A stretch of 32,570 nt of DNA from Dichomitus squalens LYAD-421 SS1 (GCF_000275845.1 NW_006766929.1:99846-132415), one strand, 5' to 3'. Counted from the first letter of the stretch, positions 18,775 to 29,431 are shown. Notes: generated from the letters alone by a model not told the origin. Numbers and translations are program-made.

Positions 18775-19845
18775 ATGTTCATTTCTTCCATTCTCGCCGT
18801 GGCCCTTGCGGCCATTCCTGCCGTCTTGGCTCAGGACTACTCCGCAGCCCACAATGTCACGCCCATCTCTGGAACCTGGAGTTCAGGATCGAAGAAGGTC
18901 ATCACTGGCGCTGTGAGTAGTGCTGTCGCGCTGCATATAGGCGGCCTATTGACCATTCACAGGGCTTTGCTAACCCGGCGAACATGACCTTCAATTACCC
19001 TCCCGTCACTGGCGTATCGTACGCCTTGTGAGTATCAATATCATCATCGCCCGTATGATCCTTGTCTCAATGCATTGTGCTTGCCTTGCAGCACGGACGA
19101 TGGATTTTATGAGGTCGCTCGCTATCGGTTCAACGGCAACGGTACGTCGTCATGCTCCAATGGCTAGCGCCCACGCACTTGCTCTGTGCCTTGGGTCTCT
19201 CCACATTCGTGAGAACGCTCTGAGAATTGCACGCATTGGTTGCGCAGTGTTCCATGGGGATCGTGGAGGCTCGTGAGCCCACGTACTGGCGGCGAATGTG
19301 CTGGACCCCATCACTCTGTCTAATTATAGACAACTGAATTCACCGCGCGCGCATGCCCTGGTTGGCACATCTTTTATACAGTCAACTGACACTGTTGTTA
19401 TCCAGGTTCATCACCGAACTGTATCACCGGTGTATTGAATTGGCATCACGGCACACATACACTGAACCCGAACGGCTCAATCACGCTTACGCCGTTCGGT
19501 GACGGCTACCAGCAAATCCAGGATCCTTGTGCCGCCGAGTCCAATTTTATTGAGGGCTACAACACGACGGAGATGTACATGTCGTGGCAAATCTTCATGG
19601 ACCCCGTCGATGGTCCCAAGCTCCACCTGTTCCAGGCGGACGGCACGCCTGTCGCACCCCTCTTCCAGGTGTACTCGACCGCCAACATGCTTCCGAACCA
19701 GCTCTTGCGGAACGTCACTGTTACCGTCACCGATCAATCAGCAGCTCTCTTTGTCTCAAACAGCGCGCGGCGGTGGACTCCAAGTGGCGTAGCGTTGATC
19801 GTTTCTGGTGCATTCACCGTTGGACTCGCGCCTCTGCTCCTCTAG
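18775..19845 (+). CDS. ROT1: ROT1-like ER chaperone
   Basis: Exons 18775-18912, 18963-19027, 19092-19141, 19406-19845; 230 aa. In yeast, Rot1 is an essential ER-membrane chaperone needed for cell-wall beta-1,6-glucan and protein glycosylation. Visible here: signal peptide (1-19, ending AVLA before QDYS); ISGTWSSGSKKVITG; GFANPANMTF and TDDGFYEVARYRF spread over the small exons; then NWHHGTHTLNPNGSITL, DPCAAESNF, LHLFQADGTPVAPLF and MLPNQLLRN, all ROT1-domain hallmarks. Several N-glycosylation sequons are present, and the C-terminus is a hydrophobic segment ending LAPLLL, the membrane anchor. The third intron is 264 bp, unlike the 50 and 64 bp of the others, and its splice sites are supported only by frame and homology; a small alternative exon inside it cannot be excluded. 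Confidence 0.93.
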
Positions 19846-20765
19846 ATTGGCTTGGACCACGACCACTATATCTATCCGTACACGCACGTCGCTCACATTC
19901 TGTCATTGTCTCCCTCACCTCATCTTGGCTCGCCCGTTCGAATCTTAACGCCTCATGCCGTCCTTACGTACACCGTAGTTACACGGTAGTGGTGGCTTTA
20001 CACTCGCACGGCGCACGCGCGCACTTGCTTCTTCTGTGTTTCGAGTACTGTGGGCGGGGCGTCGTATGCGTGCGTGATTCCCACCACGAGATTTTGCCTT
20101 GACACATGACATTTCTCTACCATCGTGTCCGACCTGTCTTACGTTCGACTCCTCTAAACAAGTTACGATACCCAAGCCCGTACGTCCCCATCGTGCGTTT
20201 CACCGTCTCGTTGACCCATTGCATATACATACATGCGGCCAGCGGGCTGCGTGACCGACACGCATGCACCGTGTAATCTACTGCAGTCCAAACTCCCTGT
20301 GGAGCTGGCCCACGTGCCTACTGACAGCGGATGAGAAGCATTGACGGAAACGGACAGCTTCGCGGCGGTGGCGTTCCCTGCATGGTGCCAGTACTTCCAC
20401 CGAATTGTGTGCGCCTGCCCCCACCATATGGCAACAGATGGGAACGCGCCCAAGTAGGTACAGGCAAATCACGTCGAAATGGACAGCGAGGTCCAAATGG
20501 ACATGGTTTGGTATTCAGCCACCCCACAGGCGCACGGTGCGTCCATTTGCCTGCGCGCGACCGCAGCAGAGGATTCTGTACTAGTCTCGTGACAAGACGT
20601 TCAGAGTGTGAAGCGGAATCGAACATGTCACGGAAGGATCACTCTCACGTGACGTTATCTCGTGACGTTTCTCCACTAGGACGTCGGATTATTGTGCCTC
20701 CAGGTTTCACGAACACTTACTTGAACACGACTCAACACTTGGGTACTGTACCTCTTCTTCGCGCC
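19846..20765. other. intergenic, no gene supported
   Basis: Downstream of ROT1 and upstream of the kinase-like gene. The 219-aa plus-strand frame starting at 20331 is real coding only from its internal ATG at 20766 onward. Other frames lack support. Confidence 0.5.
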
Positions 20766-21868
20766 ATGGCTTCCGACGAAATACCGGACTTCCTGCAGAT
20801 ACCTTACTGGCTCATTCAACATCCTGAAATCCAGCGTCGTGACATGCACCTAGTGCTCACGTTGCGTCCGGTGAGGAAGCTCCCGCCACCCGGGTTGTCA
20901 TGTCACTCTTCGAGCTCACTCACGACAACAGGACACAGTTTTCGCTACAGGCTGGGACGCGTCTCCTCAGCGAGTGGTCAAGATCGTTGATCCTTCTAAA
21001 GAGGAAGCGGACATTCTTGATGGCCTACAGCGAGACTTAGCGTGTCCAGCTAGTCATGTCGGGCCTTGCGACATGGTCCGCTCCGACGCCTTCTTGGCAA
21101 TAATGCCATATCTTACCTCAGTGGAGTACTTGCTTGCCTCCAGGAAGCTGAGCACCGTTCTCGATGTGTTCGACCAGCTTCTAGAGGTCAGTGGAGGAAT
21201 TATATGAATTGCAGCACCCTGATTCACGTCCGCCAACATCTAGGGAGTTGCATACCTCCACGATCGTGGCATCGCTCATATGGTGCGGCTTCACTGCGAA
21301 TACAGGACCAGCCAAAGCTCATCAAATCTTGCCAGGATTTGTGTTTTTCCAATGTGCTTGCCGCGACACATCGTGAGGCGAGTTTTGACCCACGTGTCAA
21401 GGCAGGCAAGCTCTACATCATCGACTTCGACCGCTCGCGCAAGCTCGACTTAAAGCCCGGCGTACAAGGCGCTGTTGCTTTGCCAGAGACTGTGTGCAGC
21501 CCTCCACCGGGCATCACACATTTAGATCCGTACTCCTGGGACGTGTACTGTGCTGGTAAATTGTTCCTCCTGTACTTAGAGGTGTGTTGCGTGAAATTTG
21601 TCACGACAGAAGTTATTTGCTAACAACACCGCAGAGCTGCAAACGCAATAATCCATTGCAATATATAGTCGACAAGTATGCGCAGTGGTTGATCGGTGAT
21701 GAGCGAGGATGCCGAGGTGTCTGTCGTTGTCGCCCAACGGCACGGCGGGCAAGGCAGCTACTCGCACCAATACGTTGGGCAGTGTATGCCTGGGAGTATT
21801 GTGATTACATCTGCTCCGTGGTGCGCACGACTAGAAGGCAACCCTCGTCGGCTGCTCGAGGCATTTGA
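20766..21868 (+). CDS. small fungal protein-kinase-like protein
   Basis: Five exons: 20766-20870, 20932-21186, 21244-21282, 21336-21581, 21635-21868; 292 aa, introns 53-61 bp, all in-frame junctions. The order of motifs fits a protein kinase fold: RVVKIVD with the ATP Lys (K52), a nearby acidic helix (EEADIL), GVAYLHDRGIAH then MDLCFSNVL (catalytic-loop Asp134, Asn139), YIIDFDRSR in place of the DFG segment (D163-F-D), and LDPYSWDVYCAG with Asp202. The C-terminus has WLIGDERGCRGVCRC then RPTARRAR, a Cys-containing block I associate with Agaricomycete kinase-like proteins. The small size, DFD for DFG, the absence of a clear Gly-rich loop and the absence of an APE motif leave open whether it phosphorylates. 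A 39-nt exon 3 carries half of the catalytic loop. Confidence 0.85.
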
Positions 21869-22243
21869 CGTCGGTAGTCTACTCAATCGTTATGTGTCAT
21901 AATAGCTTGTTAAATGCCGACCACATGAGACATGCAACCGCACGTGCTGAAAGGAAGATAAGCAGGAATACCTACCTTTAGCGGCTTCCTGATCGTTACA
22001 TGGTTGACCACCTCCTACGTACGATAAGGAAGTCTCTGGGTTGTAGCCAACGATTGTCATAGAATACACATACAAGTAATGTACGGAGCGGGGCTCTCTC
22101 AGAACGTAGACGAAACGGATAGCAGTTACATGACAGTAGCCCGGTAGCAGTCAGTCGCAGGTACTACACGAATCCGTCGCTGATGGACTTTTTAGCACTG
22201 GGATAAAGTTGAAACGGTACAAGACGTACAAGTGGGTGGGACA
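21869..22243. other. intergenic between convergent genes
   Basis: This 375-bp stretch holds the 3' flanks of the kinase-like gene (plus) and the 117-aa gene (minus). Nothing else is recognised. Confidence 0.5.
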
Positions 22244-22597
22244 CTACATGTCCTCAACGTTGACTTGAACCATGACGGCCGTGGGTGTATCCCGGAATAG
22301 CTCAAGTGCCCTCCTTAGAGCAGCTCTGTTGCGCTCAGGATCTTGACCTGAAGGATTTTTGAGCCAGATTGGGACCGGGTCCGCATGGCGGCCTCCGCCT
22401 CTCGCGGTTGTGAGCTCGTAATGAAGCCAGGGTGGACGTATGCTTTGAGCGGAACGGGGGTGCTTGTGTAAAGCGCAACCAATATCTCCGAAGTCGAATC
22501 GAAAGTTCGCCTCCCGTGCATCGAAGGTAACGTAGATGAGAGGGAGCTGGTCAACGAGGCCGGCCAGATGGCCTGCAATCTCCTTGATGTCAGCCAT
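22244..22597 (-). CDS. hypothetical protein, 117 aa
   Basis: Not recognised. A single uninterrupted frame runs from the ATG at 22597 (MADIKEIAGHLAGLVDQLP). It reads as a compact soluble domain with alternating hydrophobic strands (LIYVTFDA, NFRFDFGDIG, WLHYEL) and a helix (RNRAALRRALELF), ending TAVMVQVNVEDM. There is no signal peptide or membrane segment. Support for a gene: a TATATAA box at 22757-22763 and a plausible 65-bp leader intron with good GT-AG ends (22617-22681) that ends 19 bp before the ATG. Without the intron, upstream stops still leave this ATG as the start. Confidence 0.6.
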   Translation of the reverse strand: MADIKEIAGHLAGLVDQLPLIYVTFDAREANFRFDFGDIGCALHKHPRSAQSIRPPWLHYELTTARGGGRHADPVPIWLKNPSGQDPERNRAALRRALELFRDTPTAVMVQVNVEDM

Positions 22598-22616
22598 ATG
22601 GGGAGTGTCTGTCTGA

Positions 22617-22681
22617 CTGTAGGAGGAGATGAGTAGTCAGTGCATCAGTGCGGCTGAGCGAAGTAGCGCAGCATTACTTAC
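22617..22681 (-). other. possible 5' leader intron of the 117-aa gene
   Basis: The minus strand reads CTCTT-GTAAGT at the donor and ctcctacag at the acceptor, 65 bp, a typical size for this genome. It lies between the TATA-like box and the ATG at 22597. Inferred only from splice-site quality and position. Confidence 0.4.
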
Positions 22682-22756
22682 AAGAGCACTGACAAGAGGC
22701 GATATCGCTGCGAGGGTGGCGGCTGACTCAAAGACCGTCTGGCTTGGCCGTCCCAA

Positions 22757-22763
22757 TTATATA
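22757..22763 (-). promoter_or_regulatory. TATA box of the 117-aa gene
   Basis: TATATAA on the minus strand, 160 bp upstream of the ATG at 22597, leaving room for a short leader exon and the proposed leader intron. Confidence 0.45.
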
Positions 22764-24329
22764 GCCGTGAGCGATAGCAAGTGAGTGTCCAGCTCTAAAT
22801 CGCCGTATGACAAACGAGGCCCTGTGCCCGGCACCACTGAGCGTGGAGGCCGCCCACAGATCCATCGATGATGTGGGCTTGTATCTCAAAAGAGGGTGGC
22901 ATACGTTTGCAAGCTCATGACTGCTGGGCCGTCTTCGTCAAACGCAGAACTTTCTCTTTGGAAAATGGAGAGGTGATATAAGGAACCTTAGTAGTATGTT
23001 GCCACCAGTCGTGCCAGTGCGTTCACACGCCGTCCCAGTTTGGCTAATGACCAAACCTGCTTGCTGATTTGACTCGACCGAAGATCGATTTCTCACAGGT
23101 AGAAGATGAGCACTGAGCCATGGTCATTCTCCCGTAGTAGAAGCCTGAAGAGGACGTACGTTTCAGATGGGCTACACAGGTGGGAGTACATTGGCGTCCG
23201 TGAATAATCGGGTGGCGCGCCGCCAATGTCACCCGGAGTCGCCGGTCAATCTTGAGGCGGATCTGCTCGATGCTCCTCATGAACCCTCTACGGGAAAGTC
23301 GCTTTTCTGATACGAATCTTAACGCGCATGACTCATTGGAAAGATTACGATGCCAGCGTAGGATCCATGTACATGAGTATACTCGTGGGCAGTGAACATA
23401 GAGACCGATGGGAGAATGTAACAAGTAATAGGAAAGCAGGGCCAGTGCTCTGTACTTCGCGAACTATCAGAAACGGTGGAAGGTGAAGGGTCTCAATTGC
23501 GGGGCTCCTCACTATCACCAGGAGAGCACCGACTCATGATCGACATTACGTTTGCTCAGAAGTTTAGTGGAAGGGGAGAAGGGAGAAGCACATGAACCGC
23601 CCACTGAACGAGCGATTTTGGCGAGTTGCCTCCATGTCCGTTTGACTTGTACCTTGGGCATCGCCGCCCTCCTGAAGTCGATCGTAGTGCAGGCTCCCGC
23701 GAGCTGCCATGCCGCAGGAGCCGCCCATCTTCTGGATTCCTTTTGGCGATGACACATTCAAGCGCGCTCAAGCATTCGCTGTACTGGCGAAGTACACTTC
23801 TTAGTATCCCATTACCTTGCAATCTGGTTCATGACGGGACGCACCGTATCATATAGCTCCCCGTTCGTCCCACCTCACCCCTCCGCCCCAGCTTCGTGAG
23901 CGGGCACAATGGTGCCGGTAGCGTGACATAGATGATCGATATGGGAAAGAGAGACAAGCAGCTGTGCGGCAGAAATTGACAGTGTCAGACAGAGATCGCC
24001 CGTAGTCCTGAATCGTCGTGCGAGTGGTCGATCACTACGCCAAAACCCCTAGGCGATGGACATCGTGGGAGGGGAAGTGCTCATTTGAGGATGTCGATGT
24101 GGTGTATCATATTCGGAGTCAAGAGACGAGATAACCGCCAGTTGTAGTACCCTCCGAGAAAGCCGGACGGGCTTCGCTCAATGATCCAGTTCAATGCAGG
24201 CGAATGTGAGCCAAAAGGTGAGCGAATAATACATAGGCAGCAAGACGCATACGATATAATTCATGATAAGCGGTATCCAGATCCAGAATATGTGTGACTG
24301 CAGCAGGCGTAGGATGGAGTCGCCGATGG
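22764..24329. other. intergenic, 1.6 kb, no gene supported
   Basis: The largest empty stretch. Open frames up to 126 aa (23044-23424, minus) and several overlapping 60-90 aa frames around 23515-23860 show no domain or splice pattern I could connect. The right end should hold the 3' untranslated region of the AP-2 sigma gene. Confidence 0.4.
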
Positions 24330-25071
24330 TCACTCGAGCTTCTCCAGTTGCTCTAGTCTTGCTAATACAACGTCTTTACTTGTCTCTTCAATCTCTCCGG
24401 CAAGGAATACCTCATCCAGAATGGCGTAAACCTATCGAACAGTTAGATGATGCACGACAGCAGACGGAAGGCGGGTTTTATACCTTGTAGAAGTTGAACA
24501 CCAGATCGAGCTCGCAAACGTTGTCGAAGAAGGAGTCTGCCGCGGCAGCAGCCGTCAGTCACGCTCATGGGCGATAGGAACAGAAGTTTGCTTATAATGT
24601 GGCTCTTGTCACGTACCAAGTACTTCTACGAAGAGGTGAATGGCCTCGAGGTACGCGAGTTCGTTGTCGTTCGCATCTACGCAGACGCAAAAGAACAGGC
24701 CAGCGTAGCGGCGGTAGACGACCTTATGGTTGCGGAACTGTCCAAAACAGACCCGTTGACACCTCCGTTCAAGCTAGCGCCATAGAGGATAGAGGACGCA
24801 CCTCAACGAAATTCGACTGGTACTTCTGGTCCCTCGGAGCGACTAACCGGTGCACCTCTCCCCTTAGCCGTACCTAAGATGGATCCCTTTATGAGGTCCC
24901 GGTAGTGATCGTACGACGCGCATAGAAGGCGAACCTTCTCGTCATCATCGTAAGGTACGTACCATTTAGAAAGCCGTGTTTTGCCTTGACGGTTCTGTTG
25001 TTCCTAGTCAGCTAGTTGAACAACACGCCTGGATGTTAGGTCCTAACCTGCACGAGGATGAAACGAATCAT
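24330..25071 (-). CDS. APS2: AP-2 clathrin adaptor complex sigma subunit
   Basis: Small chain of the AP-2 adaptor, acting at the plasma membrane in clathrin-mediated endocytosis. Six short exons: 24330-24431, 24484-24536, 24617-24737, 24802-24873, 24935-24994, 25048-25071; 143 aa, matching the family length of about 142. Introns are 52-80 bp and all GT-AG. The first exon has only 24 nt (MIRFILVQ). Then [40 protein letters not shown] then [24 protein letters not shown] then [38 protein letters not shown], and [18 protein letters not shown] ending in LEKLE. AP-2 rather than AP-1 is indicated by [21 protein letters not shown] and [10 protein letters not shown]. Because the exons are so short, no long open frame marks this gene. 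Confidence 0.97.
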
Positions 25072-25272
25072 GATTCGCCTTCTATAGTTCCCACAGATGA
25101 GTGCGGCGCTCAGAGAGATATCAGAACTAGCGCGGCACGGCAAGCAGTCCAAGAGGAGGGGAAGGCACTCGAGGGGAGACTTGGGGAGAGTACCAGTGCT
25201 TCGAATGGTCCCGCAGCGCGAAGGGGTAACTGGTGAAACAGGACATAGATGTTATCTCTTGACTCATTTTAA

Positions 25273-25344
25273 TCCGATATGGTGTAGTGGCTAACATTAT
25301 CGCCTCTCACGCGATAGCCCGGGGTTCGATTCCCCGTGTCGGAA
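25273..25344 (+). tRNA. tRNA-Glu(CUC)
   Basis: A 72-nt cloverleaf without intron. The acceptor stem TCCGATA pairs with TGTCGGA (one G-U), with discriminator A. The A-box TGGTGTAGTGG lies in the D arm. The anticodon stem ATCGC/GCGAT encloses loop CTCTCAC with anticodon CTC. The T arm CGGGG-TTCGATT-CCCCG carries the B-box. A TTTT run two bases downstream would terminate RNA polymerase III. It is transcribed away from the AP-2 sigma gene. Confidence 0.97.
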
Positions 25345-25495
25345 GTTTTGCCAGTGATCCTTGTTCCCACAAAATACAAGTCTGCTGCCGCTTGCAGTGA
25401 TCAAGCCAACAAAGAGATTCTCAGTGGGGTTGCTGGCCTCGTCGGTAGGAGACAATTTTTGCAGTGCATTACTTCTGTAATCAGCACTATAATTA

Positions 25496-25690
25496 TTACA
25501 TCCCATCCTTCTTCAAGTTTCCCGACCAAGACTTGTACTTCTCATTAACGTCAGCAGTCAACCGGGCTATCTGCTGCTTTGCGTAAGTTCTCGCAACCTC
25601 CCTGTGTAAGAGATGCAATGGTAGCTCGGGCTCGGAAGCAAGCTTATAAATGACCTCTACTGCTTTCTTCACGTCCTCAACGTAGCTTCG
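25496..25690 (-). pseudogene. SDR subfamily 2, isolated C-terminal fragment
   Basis: About 64 codons in one frame, reading RSYVEDVKKAVEVIYKLASE then PELPLHLL and ending KYKSWSGNLKKDGM and a stop. It corresponds to the last part of a 17beta-HSD-like SDR (compare KGMEVVYKLAALEQPPLHF and the final tail of the gene at 2122-3138). The rest of that gene is absent. It begins 8 bp after the stop of the neighbouring SDR pseudogene, and it is a different copy from it because the same C-terminal region is present in both. Confidence 0.8.
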
Positions 25691-25698
25691 AGCGATTT

Positions 25699-26657
25699 TT
25701 ACTGTTCCAAACCATTAGACCACGCTTCATACAAGTCTATGTCCGCGGCCAACGCGGTGATCTTCTTTCTGGTAGCTTCGATGGCATCCTTCCCTACCAC
25801 GAAGTGCAGCGGCGGGTTAGGATCTGAAGCAATCTTGTAGAACAACTCTGCACTGCGTCTCATGTCCTTCCACGCCACTACGTTATCCCATCCGACCTTG
25901 CGAGCATGCGAAGCGGGAAGCGCCGGGTTCGAGTATGCTGGATGTTCCGGAGACCATGTGGCCTTGGCGCATGCGGATAAACCCAGGTTCAATGAGATTT
26001 ACTTATCTAGAGCGATTGAATGAAATGAGGTCAGGGCAGGAAGATGGTAGGCACGCCGCACCTTGATGTTCCAATCGGGATCCAGCTCTGCGGCAAGAGC
26101 TTCGGTCGCCCCTTCGAGTGCTGTAGAAACAGAGGACCTCGTATATGGTATAAGACAAAGTGTATGCAGTGGGAAAACCTACCGAACTTCGCCGCACAGT
26201 AGAAGGGCAATGCGGGCAGCCCTACAAGTCCTAGGTACGACGAGATTTTCAGCAACCGCCCACCAATCCCCCGCGGATTGGTCTCTCGGAAACACTTCAA
26301 TGCTTCCTTTGTGACGCTCACCGCGCCCCAGAAATTCGTCTCGAGTAAACCGCGCGCTTTCGAATCTTCCATCCCCTCTAGCTTCCCAGTATCTGCGATG
26401 CCCGCGTTGTTGACGACGATATCGATGCGTCCAAATCTCTCTTCGGCCTTGGCGAAGGCATCGGCGACTTGGTGGGGTTGAGTGACGTCTAGGGGGAGTA
26501 AAAGGATACGTTCGGCGGGGTATTGCTGAGTTAAGGTCGGCCAAGGTGCTTGGCTGGCGGGCAGTCGCGATGACGACCTCGCCCTTGCCGAGGATGATCT
26601 CCGCAAGAGTGGCAGAAACCTACTGAACCAGACGGTGGAGCTGTTTTCTTCCAGCAT
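25699..26657 (-). pseudogene. SDR subfamily 2, third damaged copy
   Basis: Ancestral start at 26657 (MLEENSSTVWF). After VWF the first intron and the coding part with the TGxxxGxG cofactor motif are gone: the donor-like gtaggtttctgcc joins straight to LAEIILGKGEVVIATAR (junction about 26605-26625). One extra base near 26531-26534 separates STLADL from the next frame (TQQYPAERI). The middle is well kept: FGRIDIVVNNAGIAD, LETNFWGAVSVTKEA, FYCAAKFG, then after an intron ALEGATEALAAELDPDWNIK. The following acceptor is damaged (taa where an AG is expected before VNLIEPG), and another frameshift separates LIEPGF from the C-terminal part (KATWSPEHPAY to YEAWSNGLEQ). It cannot bind a nucleotide normally even if translated. 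Confidence 0.9.
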
Positions 26658-27259
26658 AGAGGCATGTCAGCGGGGGAGGCCAGGCGTAGCTCAACTCACC
26701 GTGATGTCCTGCCATTATATGTGGCGATCGCGACCCAGGATGGGCTTGCTTATCGTGAGCGTCTCCAATGTGTTCGCATTCTGCAGGTGCACATCTTGCT
26801 ATTCCTGGTTGCACTCGTTGCAAAAACAGGAAGAGGTCTACTAGCAGAGGACCTGGCCGCGAGGCTGACGGGAGTCAAGAGGCCCCATGTGCGGCGTCGA
26901 GTGACACCAAGGGCGCGCATATGGAGCATTACATTCCTAATCCATGTTATTAGCACCCACCTGCACGTTGTCCACTATCTGCGTTCGCTCCGAAGGCCTC
27001 TCGCAGGTTCATGTGCATTGTGACGTATGCAGCGGATTAGTACGACACTGAATATAGTACATGTTGGTCACGTCGTAGAAGGGGAGACTGCTCAAACAGG
27101 ATTGAGGCAAGATGAATACGGCAGGAGGCATCCTAAAAATACATCAAACAAGGCAAACCATTGATGGGAAGGATGAGGTGCATGTAGGATAGCCTTGTAA
27201 AACTGGTCAGCAAGGGTCACTAGTCAGTGAAACTACTCACGACTAGGACTTGCCACTCT
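26658..27259. other. intergenic, no gene supported
   Basis: Promoter side of the SDR pseudogene and 3' flank of the F-box-like gene. The 119-aa plus-strand frame at 26664-27023 overlaps equally long frames and has no recognisable features. Confidence 0.45.
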
Positions 27260-28425
27260 TCAGACCTCCCGCCAGAGATTATCCGTAACCGCATCTTCGT
27301 CGCATATAGCCACATGATCTACCATCCTCACCAGATGTCGCTCGAAGTCATGGACGTAGACGACCGTCACGATCGAGGGGCAATAGAGGCGAAGCTCGTA
27401 GGTGAGTGCACGCAGAGCCGCAAGGTGAGTTGGAGCAGGATCCCAGTCGGAGACATCCAACTCCAGGCATCGTAGGCGACGCAGACGCATCAGCATTGTG
27501 TAGAATTCTAAACGCTAGGAGCTCAATCAACGCATCGCTCGCCTTGAGATGTCAGATTATCCTGACCTACCTGGCGGCCGTCGACAGGCAAGACTAGTGT
27601 GCCAACGTACCGGAGGTCCACACAGAATTGTGCGTCCGATGTCACCGTCGACAGGAGTTCCATGGAGAACTCTGCGGTATACAAAGAGTCAGCGATGTCT
27701 ATCGCTCGAAACCGCTTCTTCGAGCGCCGCAATGCCGAGACGATCGAATTCAGCTCCTCTCGCTTTTCTTCGAGTTTGCTCCGCGTAAAGCACGTCTTGA
27801 CTCGACAAACTGGTCGGCCGGGCACCAAGGAGACAGCTGCCTCAGAGAAGGTGCATTCGAGGATACTGAGCTTTGGCAGAAACGTCGAATCGGAAGGTAT
27901 GATGGGGGGCGCCATGACCTCGGCTGCGGACTCTGGGTAGTCGGCGATGAAAAGGTCGGAAAGATAAGGTTGAGTGGAAAGAAAGGTAGCGAGATGGTCA
28001 TCCCAGACGAGGCCACAGTGGAAGGTTCGTAATTGAAACTTGCATTCGTCGAGTATCCAAGCCCTGTCCGGCGGATCTCCAGTATTGAAGTATAGATCGA
28101 GGGATCGAAGGTACGCCGTGCGCTTAAGAGCCTGGTGGAGGACCTGCCAGTACCCGTCCTCGGGCTGGAAGTCCGACTCATCGTCACTGTCTTCTGCGTC
28201 GTAGACTGAGAGCGCGGTGACGAGCATTGCCACACGCGGGGTGCGGCTGAGAACATCGCATACGGAGATCGTCGTGTCGTGTCCCCTGAGATAGAGGGTA
28301 TTGTAGATCGCCCGTTCTGCTGCGACTTGAAATTGTTTAGAAACCGTACATAGATTAACGAGGGTTGATCTCGAGTCAGCGACATATTCGGCGATGAGAC
28401 TGCAGGCGTCTGGGGGTAATGCCAT
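27260..28425 (-). CDS. F-box-like protein
   Basis: Exons 27260-27514 and 27571-28425 with a 56-bp intron; 369 aa. Residues 1-47 (LPPDACSLIAEYV, LVNLCTVSKQF, AERAIYNTLYL) resemble the degenerate F-box found at the N-terminus of many basidiomycete proteins that bring substrates to SCF ubiquitin ligases through Skp1. The remainder has leucine-containing segments spaced like weak LRRs (YLRSLDLYF, FLPKLSILECTF, RLRRLRCLELDV) and an acidic loop (DAEDSDDESD). The start has a good context (catccATGG). The junction DGRQ to RLEFYTMLMRLRRLR is phase 0 and restores a continuous leucine-rich segment, which supports the intron. The substrate is unknown. These families are large and fast-evolving. Confidence 0.8.
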
Positions 28426-29431
28426 GGATGGGTAGAACTTGGTCAGTCGTTAGCATGCTGCTAGCTCGTAAATCGGACACCCGTACCCCGAGGCCGTGTC
28501 TGTAAGATCCCGTCAGGAATGAGAGCCGCAGAAGGCTATCAAAGCAATCTCATCAGAAGTGCAAAGCTTACAGCAATCCAAGGGTTCTTACCTATAATCC
28601 GTACAGAATCGCGAGGTGTTGGAGGGTTCGTCACTATCGTAAGCAGTCTATGTTCCATTTAGGTGCATGTTGCAAATCATGATGCAAGAGACTTGCCGTG
28701 AGGTAAGTACGAGATCGCTTGCGGCACACTTGACAAATGTAAAGCGTATGCTCGAAGGAGAGACGCGTCCACAGAGCACAGTCCAGTTGCAAGTGGTACG
28801 GACACCCAGTTCCTTCCTGGTACCCGACGAATTTAGCTCGTGAATGGACTGCGTAGATCGCCGACTAGATGGCACAATGAAGTCATACTTTTCTCCACTG
28901 CACCGCAACCAAGCCACCCTCCGGATAACTGTCGGAGGAACGGCAAGTGGAGGCTCCGCGCCTGAACAGAGTAGCAGAGAGATGTGCCAGAGAATCCACG
29001 AGCTGAGGCCACGGCAAAGAACCTTGAGCGCGCTCTTTATTCATTCTGCAGCGCCGCGGCTGACCTATCAGATTGAGGGGAAATGGGTCTGATGTCACCC
29101 CTGGAGTTACGCCGACCGGTCACTTACATCACTACAGCCATAATTGTTGGGATGTTACGGTGCGACTTACAGGACGGAAAGGGAGGGGCCTTCGCGCTGC
29201 TCGACTAGATATCGCATTCCCTTCCCTGCCGGCGGAGTAGAAGGTGTTTGCGTGTCGGACCCTATACCGTTTCTATTCTGGTTGGTTGGGTTCGGCCACG
29301 TGAGCCTCGTGGCTCTCGCGTGCGCTCGGACTGTTCGGCACACCCGGCTAGTCCGGACTTTAGGTGGCGACGCAGTTCAGCAACTCGGCCTCTCAATTTC
29401 CACGGCCCCCTGCAGCGTTGTTATGGACAGA
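28426..29431. other. intergenic, 1 kb, no gene supported
   Basis: Upstream of the F-box-like gene. Short overlapping frames only, none with family resemblance. No clear TATA box was found for the gene starting at 28425. Confidence 0.45.

Noticed and set aside
25297..25506. 69-aa minus-strand open frame ending GESNPGLSRERR
   Set aside because: This is the antisense of tRNA-Glu. The GESNPGLSRER string is the T-arm and anticodon arm read backwards, a well-known annotation artefact.
27599..28385. Plus-strand frames and a 211-aa minus-strand frame overlapping the F-box-like gene
   Set aside because: Alternate frames of the same exon. The 300-aa frame has the F-box-like start and a consistent intron.
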